Assembly: GCA_000403295.2 (NCBI GenBank) | Contig: KE159611.1 | Coordinates: forward strand, 193,466 to 257,465 | Direction: 5' to 3' | Origin: Lachnospiraceae bacterium M18-1 | GTDB taxonomy: Bacteria > Bacillota > Clostridia > Lachnospirales > Lachnospiraceae | DNA: 64,000 nt | Part shown: positions 27,143 through 36,566 of the stretch, piece after piece | How positions within the stretch are numbered: the first letter of the stretch is position 1 | How the letters are laid out: every line of letters starts with the position of its first letter | Program-made: the position numbers and the translations under genes | Notes under the pieces: model-generated | What the model was told of the DNA's origin: nothing | The model's database searches: none | What the model saw: only the letters and a program-made list of their open reading frames with translations

Positions 27143-28591
27143 ATGAGAACACAAAATCTGACCCTGCTCACCGATCTGTATGAGCTGACCATGATGCAGG
27201 GCTACTATGAAACACAGGAAAATGAAACTGTCGTATTTGATGTGTTTTTCCGGGAAAACCCGGATAAAGGCGGATATTCCGTCATGGCAGGCTTAGAGCA
27301 GGTCATTGAATATATCAAAAATCTAAATTTTTCTTATGATGATGTGGATTATTTCCGGAAGCTTGGAATCTTCAGCGAAGATTTCCTGCAGTATCTAAGC
27401 GGTTTCCATTTCAGCGGAAGCATCTATGCCATTCCCGAGGGCACCGTCATTTTTCCGAAGGAACCGCTGCTTAAGGTGATTGCTCCGATCATGGAAGCCC
27501 AGCTTGTAGAGACGGCGATCCTGAATATCATCAACCACCAGAGCCTGATCGCCACCAAGGCTTCCCGGGTCGTCTACGCGGCTCAGGGAGACGGCATCAT
27601 GGAGTTTGGCCTGCGCAGGGCACAGGGACCGGATGCCGGGCTTTACGGCGCAAGGGCAGCTGTGATCGGCGGCTGTGTGGGCACCTCCAACGTACTGGCC
27701 GGACAGATGTTCGACGTTCCGATCATGGGGACCCATGCCCACAGCTGGATCATGAGCTTCAAGGACGAATACACAGCATTTAAAGAATATGCAAAATTAT
27801 ATCCTGACGCCTGCACTCTGCTGGTCGATACATACGATACGCTCAAATCCGGCGTTCCCAACGCCATCCGGGTATTCCGGGAGATGCGGGATCAGGGAAT
27901 CCATCCCAAGTCCTATGGCATCCGTCTGGACAGCGGCGACCTGGCCTATCTGTCCAAGCAGGCGCGCAGGATGCTGGACGATGCTGGATTCCCGGATGCA
28001 GTCATCGCAGCTTCCAACGATCTGGATGAGCTGCTGATCCATGACCTGAAGATGCAGGGGGCCAAGATCACCTCCTGGGGCGTGGGGACTAACCTGATCA
28101 CCTCCAAGGGCTGCCCGTCCTTCGGCGGTGTATACAAGCTGGCGGCTATCCGCAATGCGGACGGGGAATTTGCCCCCAAGATCAAAATTTCCGAAAATAC
28201 GGAAAAGATCACCAATCCAGGCAACAAAACTATTTTCCGTGTATATGATAAAGAGACCGGAAAGATCCGGGCAGATCTGATCTGCTTCGCAGACGAGACC
28301 TTTGACACAGATCAGGACCTGCTGCTCTTTGATCCCAACGCCACCTGGAAGAAGACCCGCCTGCCGGGCGGAAGCTACCGGATGCAGGAGATCTTAAAGC
28401 CCATCTTCATCAACGGGGAATGTGTATATCAGTCGCCATCTGTCATGGAAATCGCGGCGTACTGCCGTCAGGAAAAAGAGACACTCTGGGACGAGACAAA
28501 GCGTCTGTTCTTCCCCCACCGGGTCTATGTGGACCTGTCCCAGAAGTTATACAATACGAAAGAACAGCTGTTGAATGAGATGAGTAAATAA
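27143..28591 (+). CDS. pncB: Nicotinate phosphoribosyltransferase
   Basis: 482 residues. It makes nicotinate mononucleotide from nicotinate and PRPP in NAD salvage. Family marks include LTDLYELTMMQGYYE at the N-terminus, FGLRRAQGPDAGLYGARA, GTHAHSWIMSF, and GIRLDSGDLAYLSKQAR in the phosphoribosyl-binding part. The ribosome site AAAGGAGATT is seven bases before the ATG. A hairpin without a clear T run follows the stop (28616-28643) before ddl. Confidence 0.94.
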   Translation: MRTQNLTLLTDLYELTMMQGYYETQENETVVFDVFFRENPDKGGYSVMAGLEQVIEYIKNLNFSYDDVDYFRKLGIFSEDFLQYLSGFHFSGSIYAIPEGTVIFPKEPLLKVIAPIMEAQLVETAILNIINHQSLIATKASRVVYAAQGDGIMEFGLRRAQGPDAGLYGARAAVIGGCVGTSNVLAGQMFDVPIMGTHAHSWIMSFKDEYTAFKEYAKLYPDACTLLVDTYDTLKSGVPNAIRVFREMRDQGIHPKSYGIRLDSGDLAYLSKQARRMLDDAGFPDAVIAASNDLDELLIHDLKMQGAKITSWGVGTNLITSKGCPSFGGVYKLAAIRNADGEFAPKIKISENTEKITNPGNKTIFRVYDKETGKIRADLICFADETFDTDQDLLLFDPNATWKKTRLPGGSYRMQEILKPIFINGECVYQSPSVMEIAAYCRQEKETLWDETKRLFFPHRVYVDLSQKLYNTKEQLLNEMSK

Positions 28592-28615
28592 ACTGAATGC
28601 AGCTTATACGAAATC

Positions 28616-28643
28616 GTGCCGCATAATAACTATAATGCGGCAC
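28616..28643 (+). terminator. Hairpin between pncB and ddl
   Basis: Perfect 9-bp arms GTGCCGCAT and ATGCGGCAC around a 10-base loop, 25 bases after pncB. The following sequence is only mildly T-rich, so it may attenuate rather than stop transcription into ddl. Confidence 0.45.
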
Positions 28644-28678
28644 ATCAATTGTTTATCAATTAAAGCGAGGTATTTTTT

Positions 28679-29755
28679 ATGAAAATTATTGTACTGGCCG
28701 GCGGCTTATGCACCGAGCGTGATGTTTCTCTTGTATCCGGCGCTGGAATCTGCCGCACACTGCTGGAAAAGGGCCATGATGCATTTCTTCTGGATGTGTT
28801 CATGGGCCTCCCCTATCAAAAGGACCGTCTGGAAGAGGTGTTCACCCTGCCCGGCCACGGCCTGCATATCGCGGACCGGATCCACACCGAGGCCCCGGAC
28901 CTGGCGGCTGTCAGGGCTTCCCGTCCGGATCAGTCGGACTGTTTTCTCGGCCCCAATGTGATCGAACTGTGCCAGATGGCAGATATGACGTTCCTGGGAC
29001 TCCACGGTGGGGAAGGGGAAAACGGTAAGCTGCAGGCTACCTTTGACCTGCTGGGTATCCGTTACACCGGTCCGGATTCCCTGGGATGCGCGATCGCCAT
29101 GGATAAAGGGATCACCAAGCATATTTTCCAGGAGACCGGCGTCTGCACTCCAAGGGGGGTCTGCATCCATAAGAATAAAAATAAAAAATCACTGGAGGAC
29201 TTAGGGCTTTCCCTTCCTGTAGTGATCAAGCCCTGCTCCGGAGGTTCCAGCATCGGCGTCTACATCACCCATACCCAGGAGGAGTATGATCATGCCCTGG
29301 CCGCTTCTTTTCAAGAGGAAGACGAAGTGGTCATTGAGGAATATATCAAAGGCCGTGAATTTGCCTGCGGCATTCTGGACGGAAAGGCCCTGCCGCCGAT
29401 TGAGATCATTCCGAAAACAGGATTTTTTGATTATGCCAATAAGTACCAGGCAGGGGCTACCGAGGAGATCTGCCCTGCCAATATCAGTGAAGAAATCACT
29501 CTGCGCATGCAGGAACTGGCCGTGCGCGCCTTCCATGTTCTGAAGCTGAATGTCTACAGCCGTGCGGATTTTCTGCTGGATGAGGAGGGGAAGCTTTACT
29601 GTCTGGAGGTCAACACTCTGCCGGGCATGACCGAGGCCAGCCTGCTGCCCAAGGAAGCCAAAGCCGCAGGTATGGAGTTCGGAGATCTCTGTGAATGGAT
29701 CATTCAAAAATCTCTGGAAGAGCGGTACGCAGCGGAAAGGACGGTAAATTCATGA
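28679..29755 (+). CDS. ddl: D-alanine--D-alanine ligase
   Basis: 358 residues, an ATP-grasp enzyme that joins two D-Ala for peptidoglycan precursors. N-terminal LAGGLCTERDVSLVSG, the loop GLHGGEGENGKLQA, and EVNTLPGMTEASLLPK near the C-terminus are the family signatures. An insertion near residue 160 contains the run KNKNKK. It overlaps murF by four bases (ATGA), and MurF uses its D-Ala-D-Ala product directly. Confidence 0.94.
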   Translation: MKIIVLAGGLCTERDVSLVSGAGICRTLLEKGHDAFLLDVFMGLPYQKDRLEEVFTLPGHGLHIADRIHTEAPDLAAVRASRPDQSDCFLGPNVIELCQMADMTFLGLHGGEGENGKLQATFDLLGIRYTGPDSLGCAIAMDKGITKHIFQETGVCTPRGVCIHKNKNKKSLEDLGLSLPVVIKPCSGGSSIGVYITHTQEEYDHALAASFQEEDEVVIEEYIKGREFACGILDGKALPPIEIIPKTGFFDYANKYQAGATEEICPANISEEITLRMQELAVRAFHVLKLNVYSRADFLLDEEGKLYCLEVNTLPGMTEASLLPKEAKAAGMEFGDLCEWIIQKSLEERYAAERTVNS

Positions 29756-31185
29756 AACATATGACTTTAACCGAGATTGCCGGCGCCTGCCGCGGAACCT
29801 ATCGCGGAGACGGCCGGCTTGCCGGAGAAGAAGTGTCCTCTGTTACCATCGACAGCCGGAAGGTGAGAAAAGGCAGCCTGTTCATCGCCATCAAAGGCGC
29901 CCGGGTGGACGGGCATGACCTGATCCCGCAGACTATTGAAGCGGGAGCCTTATGCGCCCTTTCAGAAATGGATCTGGGAGAGGTTCCTTTTCCGTATATC
30001 CGTGTGGATTCCTGCAGGCAGGCGCTCAAAGACCTGGCGGAGCACTACCGCCGTTCCCTGAACATCAAGGTGGTCGGTATCTCCGGCAGCGTAGGAAAGA
30101 CCAGCACAAAAGAAATGATCGCTTCCGTGCTGTCGCAGAAATACTGTGTACTGAAAACGGAAGGGAACTTTAACAATGAGGTGGGCCTGCCGCTGACCGT
30201 ATTCAACCTGCGGGAAGAGCACGAGATCGCGGTCCTGGAAATGGGGATCAGTGATTTTGGTGAAATGACGCGGCTTGCCAGGATTGCAAGGCCGGATATC
30301 TGTGTCATTACCAACATTGGCTGTGCGCACTTGGAGCAGCTCAAAGACCGGGACGGTATCCTGAGAGCCAAGACGGAGATGCTCTCCTTCATGAATCCGG
30401 AAGGACATATCGTATTCAACGGGGATGACGACAAGCTGAGCGCATTTATCCCGGAAAACGGACTCCGGCCCGTATATTTCGGTCTGGGTGGGCACTGCAG
30501 TTTCCGTGCGGAACATGTGGAAGACCAGGGGCTTCGCGGAACCGACGCGGAATTTATCACGCCGGATTCCCGCTTTTTTGCACATATCTCCATCCCAGGC
30601 AGGCATATGGTACATAACGCCATGGCAGGAACCGCGGTCGGACGAATCCTGGGGCTGACAGACGCACAGATCCAGGCAGGGATTGAAGCCCTGGTTCCTC
30701 TTGCGGGACGCAACCATCTGATCGAGACAGAAAAATTCACCATTATAGACGATTGCTATAATGCCAATCCCGCGTCCATGAAAGCATCCCTGGATGTACT
30801 GGTAAAAGCGGACACCAGGACTGCCGCAATCCTGGGAGACATGGGTGAGCTGGGCGAGAACTGGAAAGCGCTTCATCAGGAGGTTGGCTGTTATGCCGCG
30901 GAACTTGGAATCCATATCCTGGTCTGTATCGGGGAGATGGCGGAAGAGATTGCCAGGGGCGCACGGGCTGCCTTAAATGCACAGGCCGCCCCCAGCGGAA
31001 ATCTTGCGGCAGAAGCCGCGGCGGTCTCTGAAAGCAGAAGCACTGTCGTCTGTCATTATAGGACAAAAGCAGAGTTTCTCGAAGATGCAGGCACTTTGTT
31101 AAAGACCGGGGATTCCATACTGGTGAAAGCTTCTCATATGATGGAATTTCCAGAGATTGTAGAGTTTCTGGAAAAGGATCGTTAG
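29752..31185 (+). CDS. murF: UDP-N-acetylmuramoyl-tripeptide--D-alanyl-D-alanine ligase
   Basis: 477 residues from the ATG at 29752, which overlaps the ddl stop and follows an AAAGGACGG site; the longer frame starting inside ddl is unlikely. It adds D-Ala-D-Ala to the UDP-MurNAc-tripeptide. The Mur ligase P-loop is ISGSVGKTSTKEM; TEGNFNNEVGLPLT and DDCYNANPASMKAS are also characteristic. A strong hairpin follows. An Ala-rich loop near residues 405-425 (alternating Ala, Glu and Arg) is slightly longer than usual. Confidence 0.94.
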   Translation: MKHMTLTEIAGACRGTYRGDGRLAGEEVSSVTIDSRKVRKGSLFIAIKGARVDGHDLIPQTIEAGALCALSEMDLGEVPFPYIRVDSCRQALKDLAEHYRRSLNIKVVGISGSVGKTSTKEMIASVLSQKYCVLKTEGNFNNEVGLPLTVFNLREEHEIAVLEMGISDFGEMTRLARIARPDICVITNIGCAHLEQLKDRDGILRAKTEMLSFMNPEGHIVFNGDDDKLSAFIPENGLRPVYFGLGGHCSFRAEHVEDQGLRGTDAEFITPDSRFFAHISIPGRHMVHNAMAGTAVGRILGLTDAQIQAGIEALVPLAGRNHLIETEKFTIIDDCYNANPASMKASLDVLVKADTRTAAILGDMGELGENWKALHQEVGCYAAELGIHILVCIGEMAEEIARGARAALNAQAAPSGNLAAEAAAVSESRSTVVCHYRTKAEFLEDAGTLLKTGDSILVKASHMMEFPEIVEFLEKDR

Positions 31186-31189
31186 GGTC

Positions 31190-31246
31190 TTTGATCCCCG
31201 CGTCAGCCTCCAAATATCCTTGCAAGCTTGGCTGCTTCGCGGAAAT
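31190..31246. repeat. Dispersed CCGCGAAGCA-type repeat, short copy
   Basis: Starts a few bases after murF. It contains GATCCCCGCG, CCAAATATCCTTGCAAGC and GGCTGCTTCGCGG followed by AATAAAA. The same order of blocks occurs at 53811-53906 and, in part, inverted at 14409-14442. The ends CCGCG and CGCGG pair, so it folds as a stem. Confidence 0.55.
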
Positions 31247-31290
31247 AAAAAAACAGCCCTCGGCAGTTTTTCTGCTCCGGCTGTTTTTTT
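31247..31290. terminator. Bidirectional terminator between murF and the EamA gene
   Basis: Arms AAAAAAACAGCC and GGCTGTTTTTTT with an inner short stem (GGCAG...CTGC). Flanking A and T runs on both sides fit two convergent genes. Confidence 0.85.
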
Positions 31291-31318
31291 ATTGCTTTTC
31301 TTCTGATTCTCCACGCTG

Positions 31319-32278
31319 CTATTTTACAGCTTTCTTTTTTTGTTTCTGCGGAAGCTGCGCCAGTATGATCGCGGTAAATACCAGGACGCATCCCAGCAGT
31401 TCTTTCGGCGAAAGACGTTCATTCAGGACCAGCCATCCGGTCAGCACCGCAAAGACCGATTCCAGGCTCATCAGCAGGGAAGCCACCGTGGGATTCAGGT
31501 GCTTCTGCGTCACGATCTGCAGGGTATATGCCACGCCGCTGGACAAAACTCCTGCATAGACAAGCGGCTGCCACGCCTGAATGATCTGAGAGATCTCAGG
31601 CTGTTCCCACAACAGCATGGGGAATGCACTGATACATCCGCACACAAAAAACTGGATGCAGGAAAGCCGGATACCGTCCACCCTGGGCGAGAAATAGTCC
31701 ACTGCCAGGATATGCAGGGAAAAAACAAGAGCACACAGGAGAACCATAAAATCTCCGTAGGAAATGGAGAACCCTTCTTTGATGCACAGCAGGTACATCC
31801 CCACCACTGCAAGCGCGACGCCGATCCAGGTCCTGATTCCTACCTTTTTGCCCAGAAGCATCCCCAGAAGCGGCACGATCAGAATATACAGCGCGGTAAT
31901 AAATCCTGCTTTTCCCGCAGATGTATATTTGATCCCTATCTGCTGCAGAGAGGTGGACAAAGTCAGGATCACGCCGCAGCATAAGCCGCCCATAAGTAAT
32001 GCTTTATTATTTTTCACTTTTGTACTCTCCGCTGCCGGCTGTACTGCCTGAATCCCCTCCGCCGGCGCAGACTCAAGTCCTGCGCTTTTAGACTTTCTTT
32101 TCTGCCGGTCCATGAACCAGATCACAGGAAGAAGCACGAGACTTCCCATAAAGCTGCGCACACAGTTAAAGGAGAAAGGCTCCAGGTAGTCCATTCCCAC
32201 ACTTTGGGCCACAAATGCGCTTCCCCAGATCAGAGCTGCCAGCATCAGCAAAAAATTATATCTCAATTTATGATCCAT
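31319..32278 (-). CDS. EamA/DMT superfamily transporter
   Basis: 319 residues from the ATG at 32278 with a GGAGGAAATG site; an upstream ATG lies before this site. Two EamA repeats with about ten helices are visible; LAALIWGSAFVAQSVGMDYL opens the first and LMSLESVFAVLTGWLVLNERLS lies in the second. Between helices 2 and 3 is a polar insert (about residues 58-85). Such permeases export metabolites or amino acids; the substrate is unknown. Terminator-bounded, single gene. Confidence 0.85.
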   Translation of the reverse strand: MDHKLRYNFLLMLAALIWGSAFVAQSVGMDYLEPFSFNCVRSFMGSLVLLPVIWFMDRQKRKSKSAGLESAPAEGIQAVQPAAESTKVKNNKALLMGGLCCGVILTLSTSLQQIGIKYTSAGKAGFITALYILIVPLLGMLLGKKVGIRTWIGVALAVVGMYLLCIKEGFSISYGDFMVLLCALVFSLHILAVDYFSPRVDGIRLSCIQFFVCGCISAFPMLLWEQPEISQIIQAWQPLVYAGVLSSGVAYTLQIVTQKHLNPTVASLLMSLESVFAVLTGWLVLNERLSPKELLGCVLVFTAIILAQLPQKQKKKAVK

Positions 32279-32363
32279 CTTACATTTCCTCCTAAGTCCG
32301 GGCATCCCGGACAATTGTATTTCTATACTGCAAAAATACAGTTTACCATTCGTCTATAGTTTT

Positions 32364-33707
32364 TTAGTTCTCGATCAGTTTTTTTCGCTTCCAGTTTCCC
32401 GTTCGATACCAGAGGAAGGAGATTACAAAATTTACAAACCACCCCAGCGGCACCGCATACCAGATGAACTGAATCCCAAACAGCGGGGAACAGATCTGTG
32501 CCACCGATACGCGCAGTCCCAGGTTGATCAGGTTTGCGATCATATATACTTTCACGTCCCCGGCTCCACGGAGGATTCCATCTGTCACTGCCTTGAATCC
32601 AAGGAAGCAGAAGAACCAGCCGGTAAACCGGAGATAAGCCGTCCCCGTAGAAAATGCTATCGGTGATTCCGACGCTTTTACGAACATGGAAACGATCGGT
32701 CCGTAAAACAGCTGTGAGATCAGAATGATTCCCGCCCCAAAACCAATTACGATTTTAAATGCCGCACGATAGCCTTCTCCGACCCTGTCCTGATTCCCGG
32801 CGCCCAGGTTTTGTGCGGTAAATGTGGACATGGCATTTCCGGTTGCGATCATGGGCACCACACACACCGATTCCAAACGCATTCCCGCGGAATACCCGGC
32901 TACCGCCGATGATCCAAACTGATTGACCGCGGACTGGGTCAGCAGCATACCGATGCTGACAATGGACTGCTGTATAATAGAAGGAACTGCAATCCGGACC
33001 CCGCTGGCAAACATCGCGTAGTCAAACTTTTCCACTTTGCCTTCTGTCTCATATTGTTTCAGAATCCGCATCAGGATCCCGAAGGAGATTACGGAAGAAA
33101 TCCCCTGTGCGATCACTGTCGCAATGGCAACTCCTGCCACGCCAAGCTTCAGCGCAGCCACCATCCAAAGATCCAGCACTACATTTAAGATCGAGGAAAA
33201 AATCAGAAGCATCAAAGGAATCTGAGACTTCCCCAGCGCATTGAAGTTTGCGGATAGTATATTATACATAAACATGAACGGCAGCCCCGCAAAATAGATC
33301 TGCAGATACAGAACCGCATCTCCAAAAATATTTTCCGGAGTCTTCAGTGCATGCAGGATCGCCGGATTTACGAAAAAGCCGAGCAATGCAAGCACGACGC
33401 TAAAAATACCGAATGCGATCAGAAAAGTATAGATCGATGTTTTCATCTCTTGATATTTTTTTGCCCCCAGGTACTGGCTTGCAAGGACCGAAGCCCCCAT
33501 TCCGCTGCCGATCGCCACCATAATAAACACCGTGGTAAATGAATAAGACGCCCCCACGGCCGCCAGCGCGTCCTCCCCCACAAGATTTCCGACGATCACG
33601 GAGTCCGCCATATTATAGAACTGCTGAAACAGGTTTCCAATGACCATGGGCAGTGCAAAAAGCAGCATGGAACGCCCCGGCTTTCCATTGATCAAGTCCA
33701 GCTTCAT
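32364..33707 (-). CDS. MATE family efflux transporter
   Basis: 447 residues, about twelve membrane helices in two halves. The opening PGRSMLLFALPMVIGNLFQQFYNMADSVIVG is the typical MATE start, followed by YLGAKKYQEMKTSI in the first loop. MATE proteins export drugs or metabolites in exchange for Na+ or H+. The start is preceded by AAAGGGGAAGATA. A second MATE gene lies 3.6 kb away beyond glgCD; the two are only distantly alike by eye and represent separate subgroups. Confidence 0.9.
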   Translation of the reverse strand: MKLDLINGKPGRSMLLFALPMVIGNLFQQFYNMADSVIVGNLVGEDALAAVGASYSFTTVFIMVAIGSGMGASVLASQYLGAKKYQEMKTSIYTFLIAFGIFSVVLALLGFFVNPAILHALKTPENIFGDAVLYLQIYFAGLPFMFMYNILSANFNALGKSQIPLMLLIFSSILNVVLDLWMVAALKLGVAGVAIATVIAQGISSVISFGILMRILKQYETEGKVEKFDYAMFASGVRIAVPSIIQQSIVSIGMLLTQSAVNQFGSSAVAGYSAGMRLESVCVVPMIATGNAMSTFTAQNLGAGNQDRVGEGYRAAFKIVIGFGAGIILISQLFYGPIVSMFVKASESPIAFSTGTAYLRFTGWFFCFLGFKAVTDGILRGAGDVKVYMIANLINLGLRVSVAQICSPLFGIQFIWYAVPLGWFVNFVISFLWYRTGNWKRKKLIEN

Positions 33708-34042
33708 CTTATCTTCCCCTTTCTAATTCATATTTATCATACAGAAACAACTGTCATATATTTTAACGCATTCAGCCTATTATATAATTTTTTTATCAGC
33801 ATGTAAATTGTTTTTTATATACTAATTCGAACTATTTAGAACTGTGGTTGCTGTTCACGGTGAGACCAGTACATTGCCGGGGCTGAATAGCCACATCCTG
33901 CCAGAAAAAGGGAATGTCAGCGCCGCAGCATCAGACATTCCCTTCTGTATCTTATGGTTCATAAGAATTTCAAATTATACAAAACAACCGCCTGCAGGAC
34001 CTGTCTGCCGCTTACGCAGATGTCCTGTATACACCAAAAACT
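33708..34042. other. Intergenic region between glgD and the MATE gene
   Basis: 335 bases with no supported gene. It holds the glgCD terminator (33903-33944), an uncertain half-copy of the palindromic element near 33843-33872 (GGTTGCTGTTCAC), and a hairpin at 33995-34029 (CAGGAC...GTCCTG) just after glgD. Confidence 0.5.
33903..33944 (-). terminator. Intrinsic terminator of glgCD
   Basis: Perfect 11-bp arms AAGGGAATGTC and GACATTCCCTT around a 15-base loop. On the minus strand the stem runs into TTTTTCTGG, about 100 bases past the glgD stop. Confidence 0.75.
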
Positions 34043-35158
34043 TTACAATGTATCTTCCCGGCGTACATATCCTGGTTTTTCAGGTGGTGCGATCACTTCC
34101 TTTGCGTGTATGATCTTGGCACGTTTATCCACAACCTGGTTCTCAATGCGGGCATTTTCCCCGATCAGCGCTCCCGGAAGGATCACGCTGTTCTTCACGA
34201 CTGCTCCTTTCTTGATCACGCATCCGCGTCCAATAACGGAATTTTCCACAGTCCCTTCGATCAGACATCCGTTGGAAACAACAGAATACTTCACGCTGCA
34301 CTCCTCAAAATACTGTGTCGGGCTGGAATCATTGGTACGTGTATAGATCGGCCAGTCCTCATCGAAGAGGCTTGCTGCCATCTTGCCGTCAATCAGAGAC
34401 AGGTTCGCGTCATAATAACTCTTGAAATCCGTGATCGTTGCGAAATATCCGCGATGCGCAACTCCGCGGATGTCCAGCTCTTCACATTCCCTGTTGACGA
34501 TCTGTGCCAGAGTAAACATAGAGGAGAGCTTTCTTGCCTTTTTCACCAGCTCCACGAACAAATCCTTCTTCATCACATAGGTATCCATCGAGATGTTCCT
34601 GTTCTTCGCGGTACCGCGGTTCTTCTCGATAGACAGGACACCCTTCTGCTTGTTCAGGTTGAGCAGATCGCAGTTCAGATACATCTCCTTCGCATTATCC
34701 ACGGAATGATACAGCATCGTAATGTCTGCTTCGGATTCAATATGTGTCTGGAGCAGTGTATCGAAATTCTGTGTGAACACCATGAAGTTCGGTGTGATGA
34801 TCACATACTGCTCATGCATCCTCTCGATGCAGTCAATATTCTCATAAAATGCCGCAATATCTGTATTGTAGATATCATTCTCAGAGCTGTTCTGTGAAAA
34901 CAGCACCTGCAGCTTGCCCCGTTTGGAATTGATGCTGTAGTGGCGTCCTGTTCCAAGGTGGTCGATCAGAGAACGCGGTTTTCTCCTGACAAAAACCTTG
35001 ATCTGCTCAATGTCACTGTTGCTGAAATTGGAAATAGGAAAATCAATCACACGATATCTTCCCAGGAAAGAAAACGCCCCAATTGTACGGTGGCTCTCAA
35101 GCCCCTCAACCCATATATGATTTCCGGATGTATTCACAATGCCAAATGCTTTAGCCAT
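34043..35158 (-). CDS. glgD: GlgD subunit of glucose-1-phosphate adenylyltransferase
   Basis: 371 residues from the ATG at 35158, which has a GGGGG site and lies one base after the glgC stop region; the frame can open three codons earlier at TTG. It resembles GlgC over its whole length (nucleotidyltransferase core plus left-handed beta-helix) but lacks the nucleotide-binding GGRG loop, having IVNTSGNHIWVEG instead. GlgD is a non-catalytic partner that raises GlgC activity in Firmicutes. The conserved RYRVIDFPISNFSNSDI segment identifies it. Confidence 0.92.
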   Translation of the reverse strand: MAKAFGIVNTSGNHIWVEGLESHRTIGAFSFLGRYRVIDFPISNFSNSDIEQIKVFVRRKPRSLIDHLGTGRHYSINSKRGKLQVLFSQNSSENDIYNTDIAAFYENIDCIERMHEQYVIITPNFMVFTQNFDTLLQTHIESEADITMLYHSVDNAKEMYLNCDLLNLNKQKGVLSIEKNRGTAKNRNISMDTYVMKKDLFVELVKKARKLSSMFTLAQIVNRECEELDIRGVAHRGYFATITDFKSYYDANLSLIDGKMAASLFDEDWPIYTRTNDSSPTQYFEECSVKYSVVSNGCLIEGTVENSVIGRGCVIKKGAVVKNSVILPGALIGENARIENQVVDKRAKIIHAKEVIAPPEKPGYVRREDTL

Positions 35159-35159
35159 A

Positions 35160-36299
35160 TTATTCAACCCCCTTTACTCGCTTCGCAACCAGCTCAATAT
35201 GTTCACTGCCCGCGCTTCCAACGACAGCCTCTTTTCCGATCTTCACTCCATCTGCAACAAGTGCGCGGGTAACCACTGCGCCTTCTTCCACTACTACGCC
35301 CGGCATGAGCACGCTGTCGATGATCTTAGCACCGGCGCCTACTTTTGCACCGGTAAACAATACGGAATTTTTCACTTCACCTTCGATCACACAGCCCTGT
35401 GTGATAAAGGCACGCTTGATATCCGCGTCTGCTCCTACATAATGAGGCAGGGTTGTAACATCTTCTGTATAAATTTTCCAGGTAGGGTCACTTAAGTCGA
35501 GTTCATTCTTTTTATCCAGAAGATCCATGTTTGCTTCCCAAAGGGAGTCGATAGTTCCTACATCCTTCCAGTAGCCTTTAAACTTGTACGCAAGCAGTCT
35601 CCTGCCGTCGTTTAAAAGCGTAGGGATGATGTCTTTGCCGAAATCGTGGTTCGAATCCGGATTCTTCATATCAGCAACCAGAAGCTTACGGAGCTGCTTC
35701 CAGTCAAAGATATAGATACCCATAGAAGCAAGGTTGCTCTTCGGCTTCTCCGGCTTTTCTTCAAATTCATAGATCACACCGTCTTCAGTCGCGTTCATGA
35801 TACCGAACCTGCTTGCTTCCCGCATGGGGACCTCGATGACTGCAATGGTGGCATCTGCCTTGTTTTCCCTATGGTAGTCCAGCATCTTAGAATAATTCAT
35901 CTTGTAGATATGGTCTCCGGAGAGTACCAGGAGATACTCCGGACTATATGTATCTATAAAATCAATATTCTGTGAGATCGCATCCGCGGTTCCGCGGTAT
36001 ACGTCCAGATTCGCATCTGCCTTCTCACGCGGCGGCAGAACATAAACCCCGCTGCCCTTCGCATCCAGTCCCCAGCGGCGGCCCATGGATACGTAGCTGT
36101 TCAATAATACCGACTCATACTGGGTCAATACTCCGACAACGTCAATCCCGCTGTTTGCACAATTGCTCAGCGGAAAATCTACGATACGGTATTTTCCGCC
36201 GTATGAAACGGCTGGCTTGGCAACTTTATTGGTCAGATCGTGCAGCCGCGACCCTCGGCCGCCGGCTAAAATCATTGCTACCATATTATTTTGCTTCAT
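35160..36299 (-). CDS. glgC: Glucose-1-phosphate adenylyltransferase
   Basis: 379 residues. It makes ADP-glucose from glucose 1-phosphate and ATP, the committed step of glycogen synthesis. Motifs: [14 protein letters not shown] (nucleotide loop), [29 protein letters not shown] (metal-binding Asp), and [19 protein letters not shown]. It forms a two-gene operon with glgD. The glgB branching enzyme is elsewhere in the window; a synthase (glgA) is not present. Confidence 0.95.
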   Translation of the reverse strand: MKQNNMVAMILAGGRGSRLHDLTNKVAKPAVSYGGKYRIVDFPLSNCANSGIDVVGVLTQYESVLLNSYVSMGRRWGLDAKGSGVYVLPPREKADANLDVYRGTADAISQNIDFIDTYSPEYLLVLSGDHIYKMNYSKMLDYHRENKADATIAVIEVPMREASRFGIMNATEDGVIYEFEEKPEKPKSNLASMGIYIFDWKQLRKLLVADMKNPDSNHDFGKDIIPTLLNDGRRLLAYKFKGYWKDVGTIDSLWEANMDLLDKKNELDLSDPTWKIYTEDVTTLPHYVGADADIKRAFITQGCVIEGEVKNSVLFTGAKVGAGAKIIDSVLMPGVVVEEGAVVTRALVADGVKIGKEAVVGSAGSEHIELVAKRVKGVE

Positions 36300-36479
36300 A
36301 GTGAACCCTCTCTTTCATACATAAATAGTAACTGATTTCTATTATACAATCAATTCGATATTTTTTCTACAATTTCATGCAAAAAACACGTTAAAATATA
36401 GAAAATTTTGGTTTTTCTGCTTGAAAGAGCGTAAAAGTATTGATATTCTTTATTACAGACAGCCGTTTTTTTTATGAAT

Positions 36480-36522
36480 TTGCAAAAAATAACTGTAAAT
36501 ACTACACTATATTGTAGTGTAT
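36480..36522 (+). promoter_or_regulatory. Inverted repeat and possible promoter upstream of the YwaF-like gene
   Basis: ATACTACACTAT and ATTGTAGTGTAT (36499-36522) form an imperfect 24-bp inverted repeat (ACTACA and TGTAGT arms perfect). A TTGCAA box at 36480-36485 lies upstream and TATATT is inside the repeat, so it may be an operator over a promoter. It recalls TACTACA-type operators of BlaI/MecI proteins, but the spacing differs. Confidence 0.35.
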
Positions 36523-36566
36523 CATTCACTAACCAAATACTTTTATGATAACAGGAGATTTTTATT

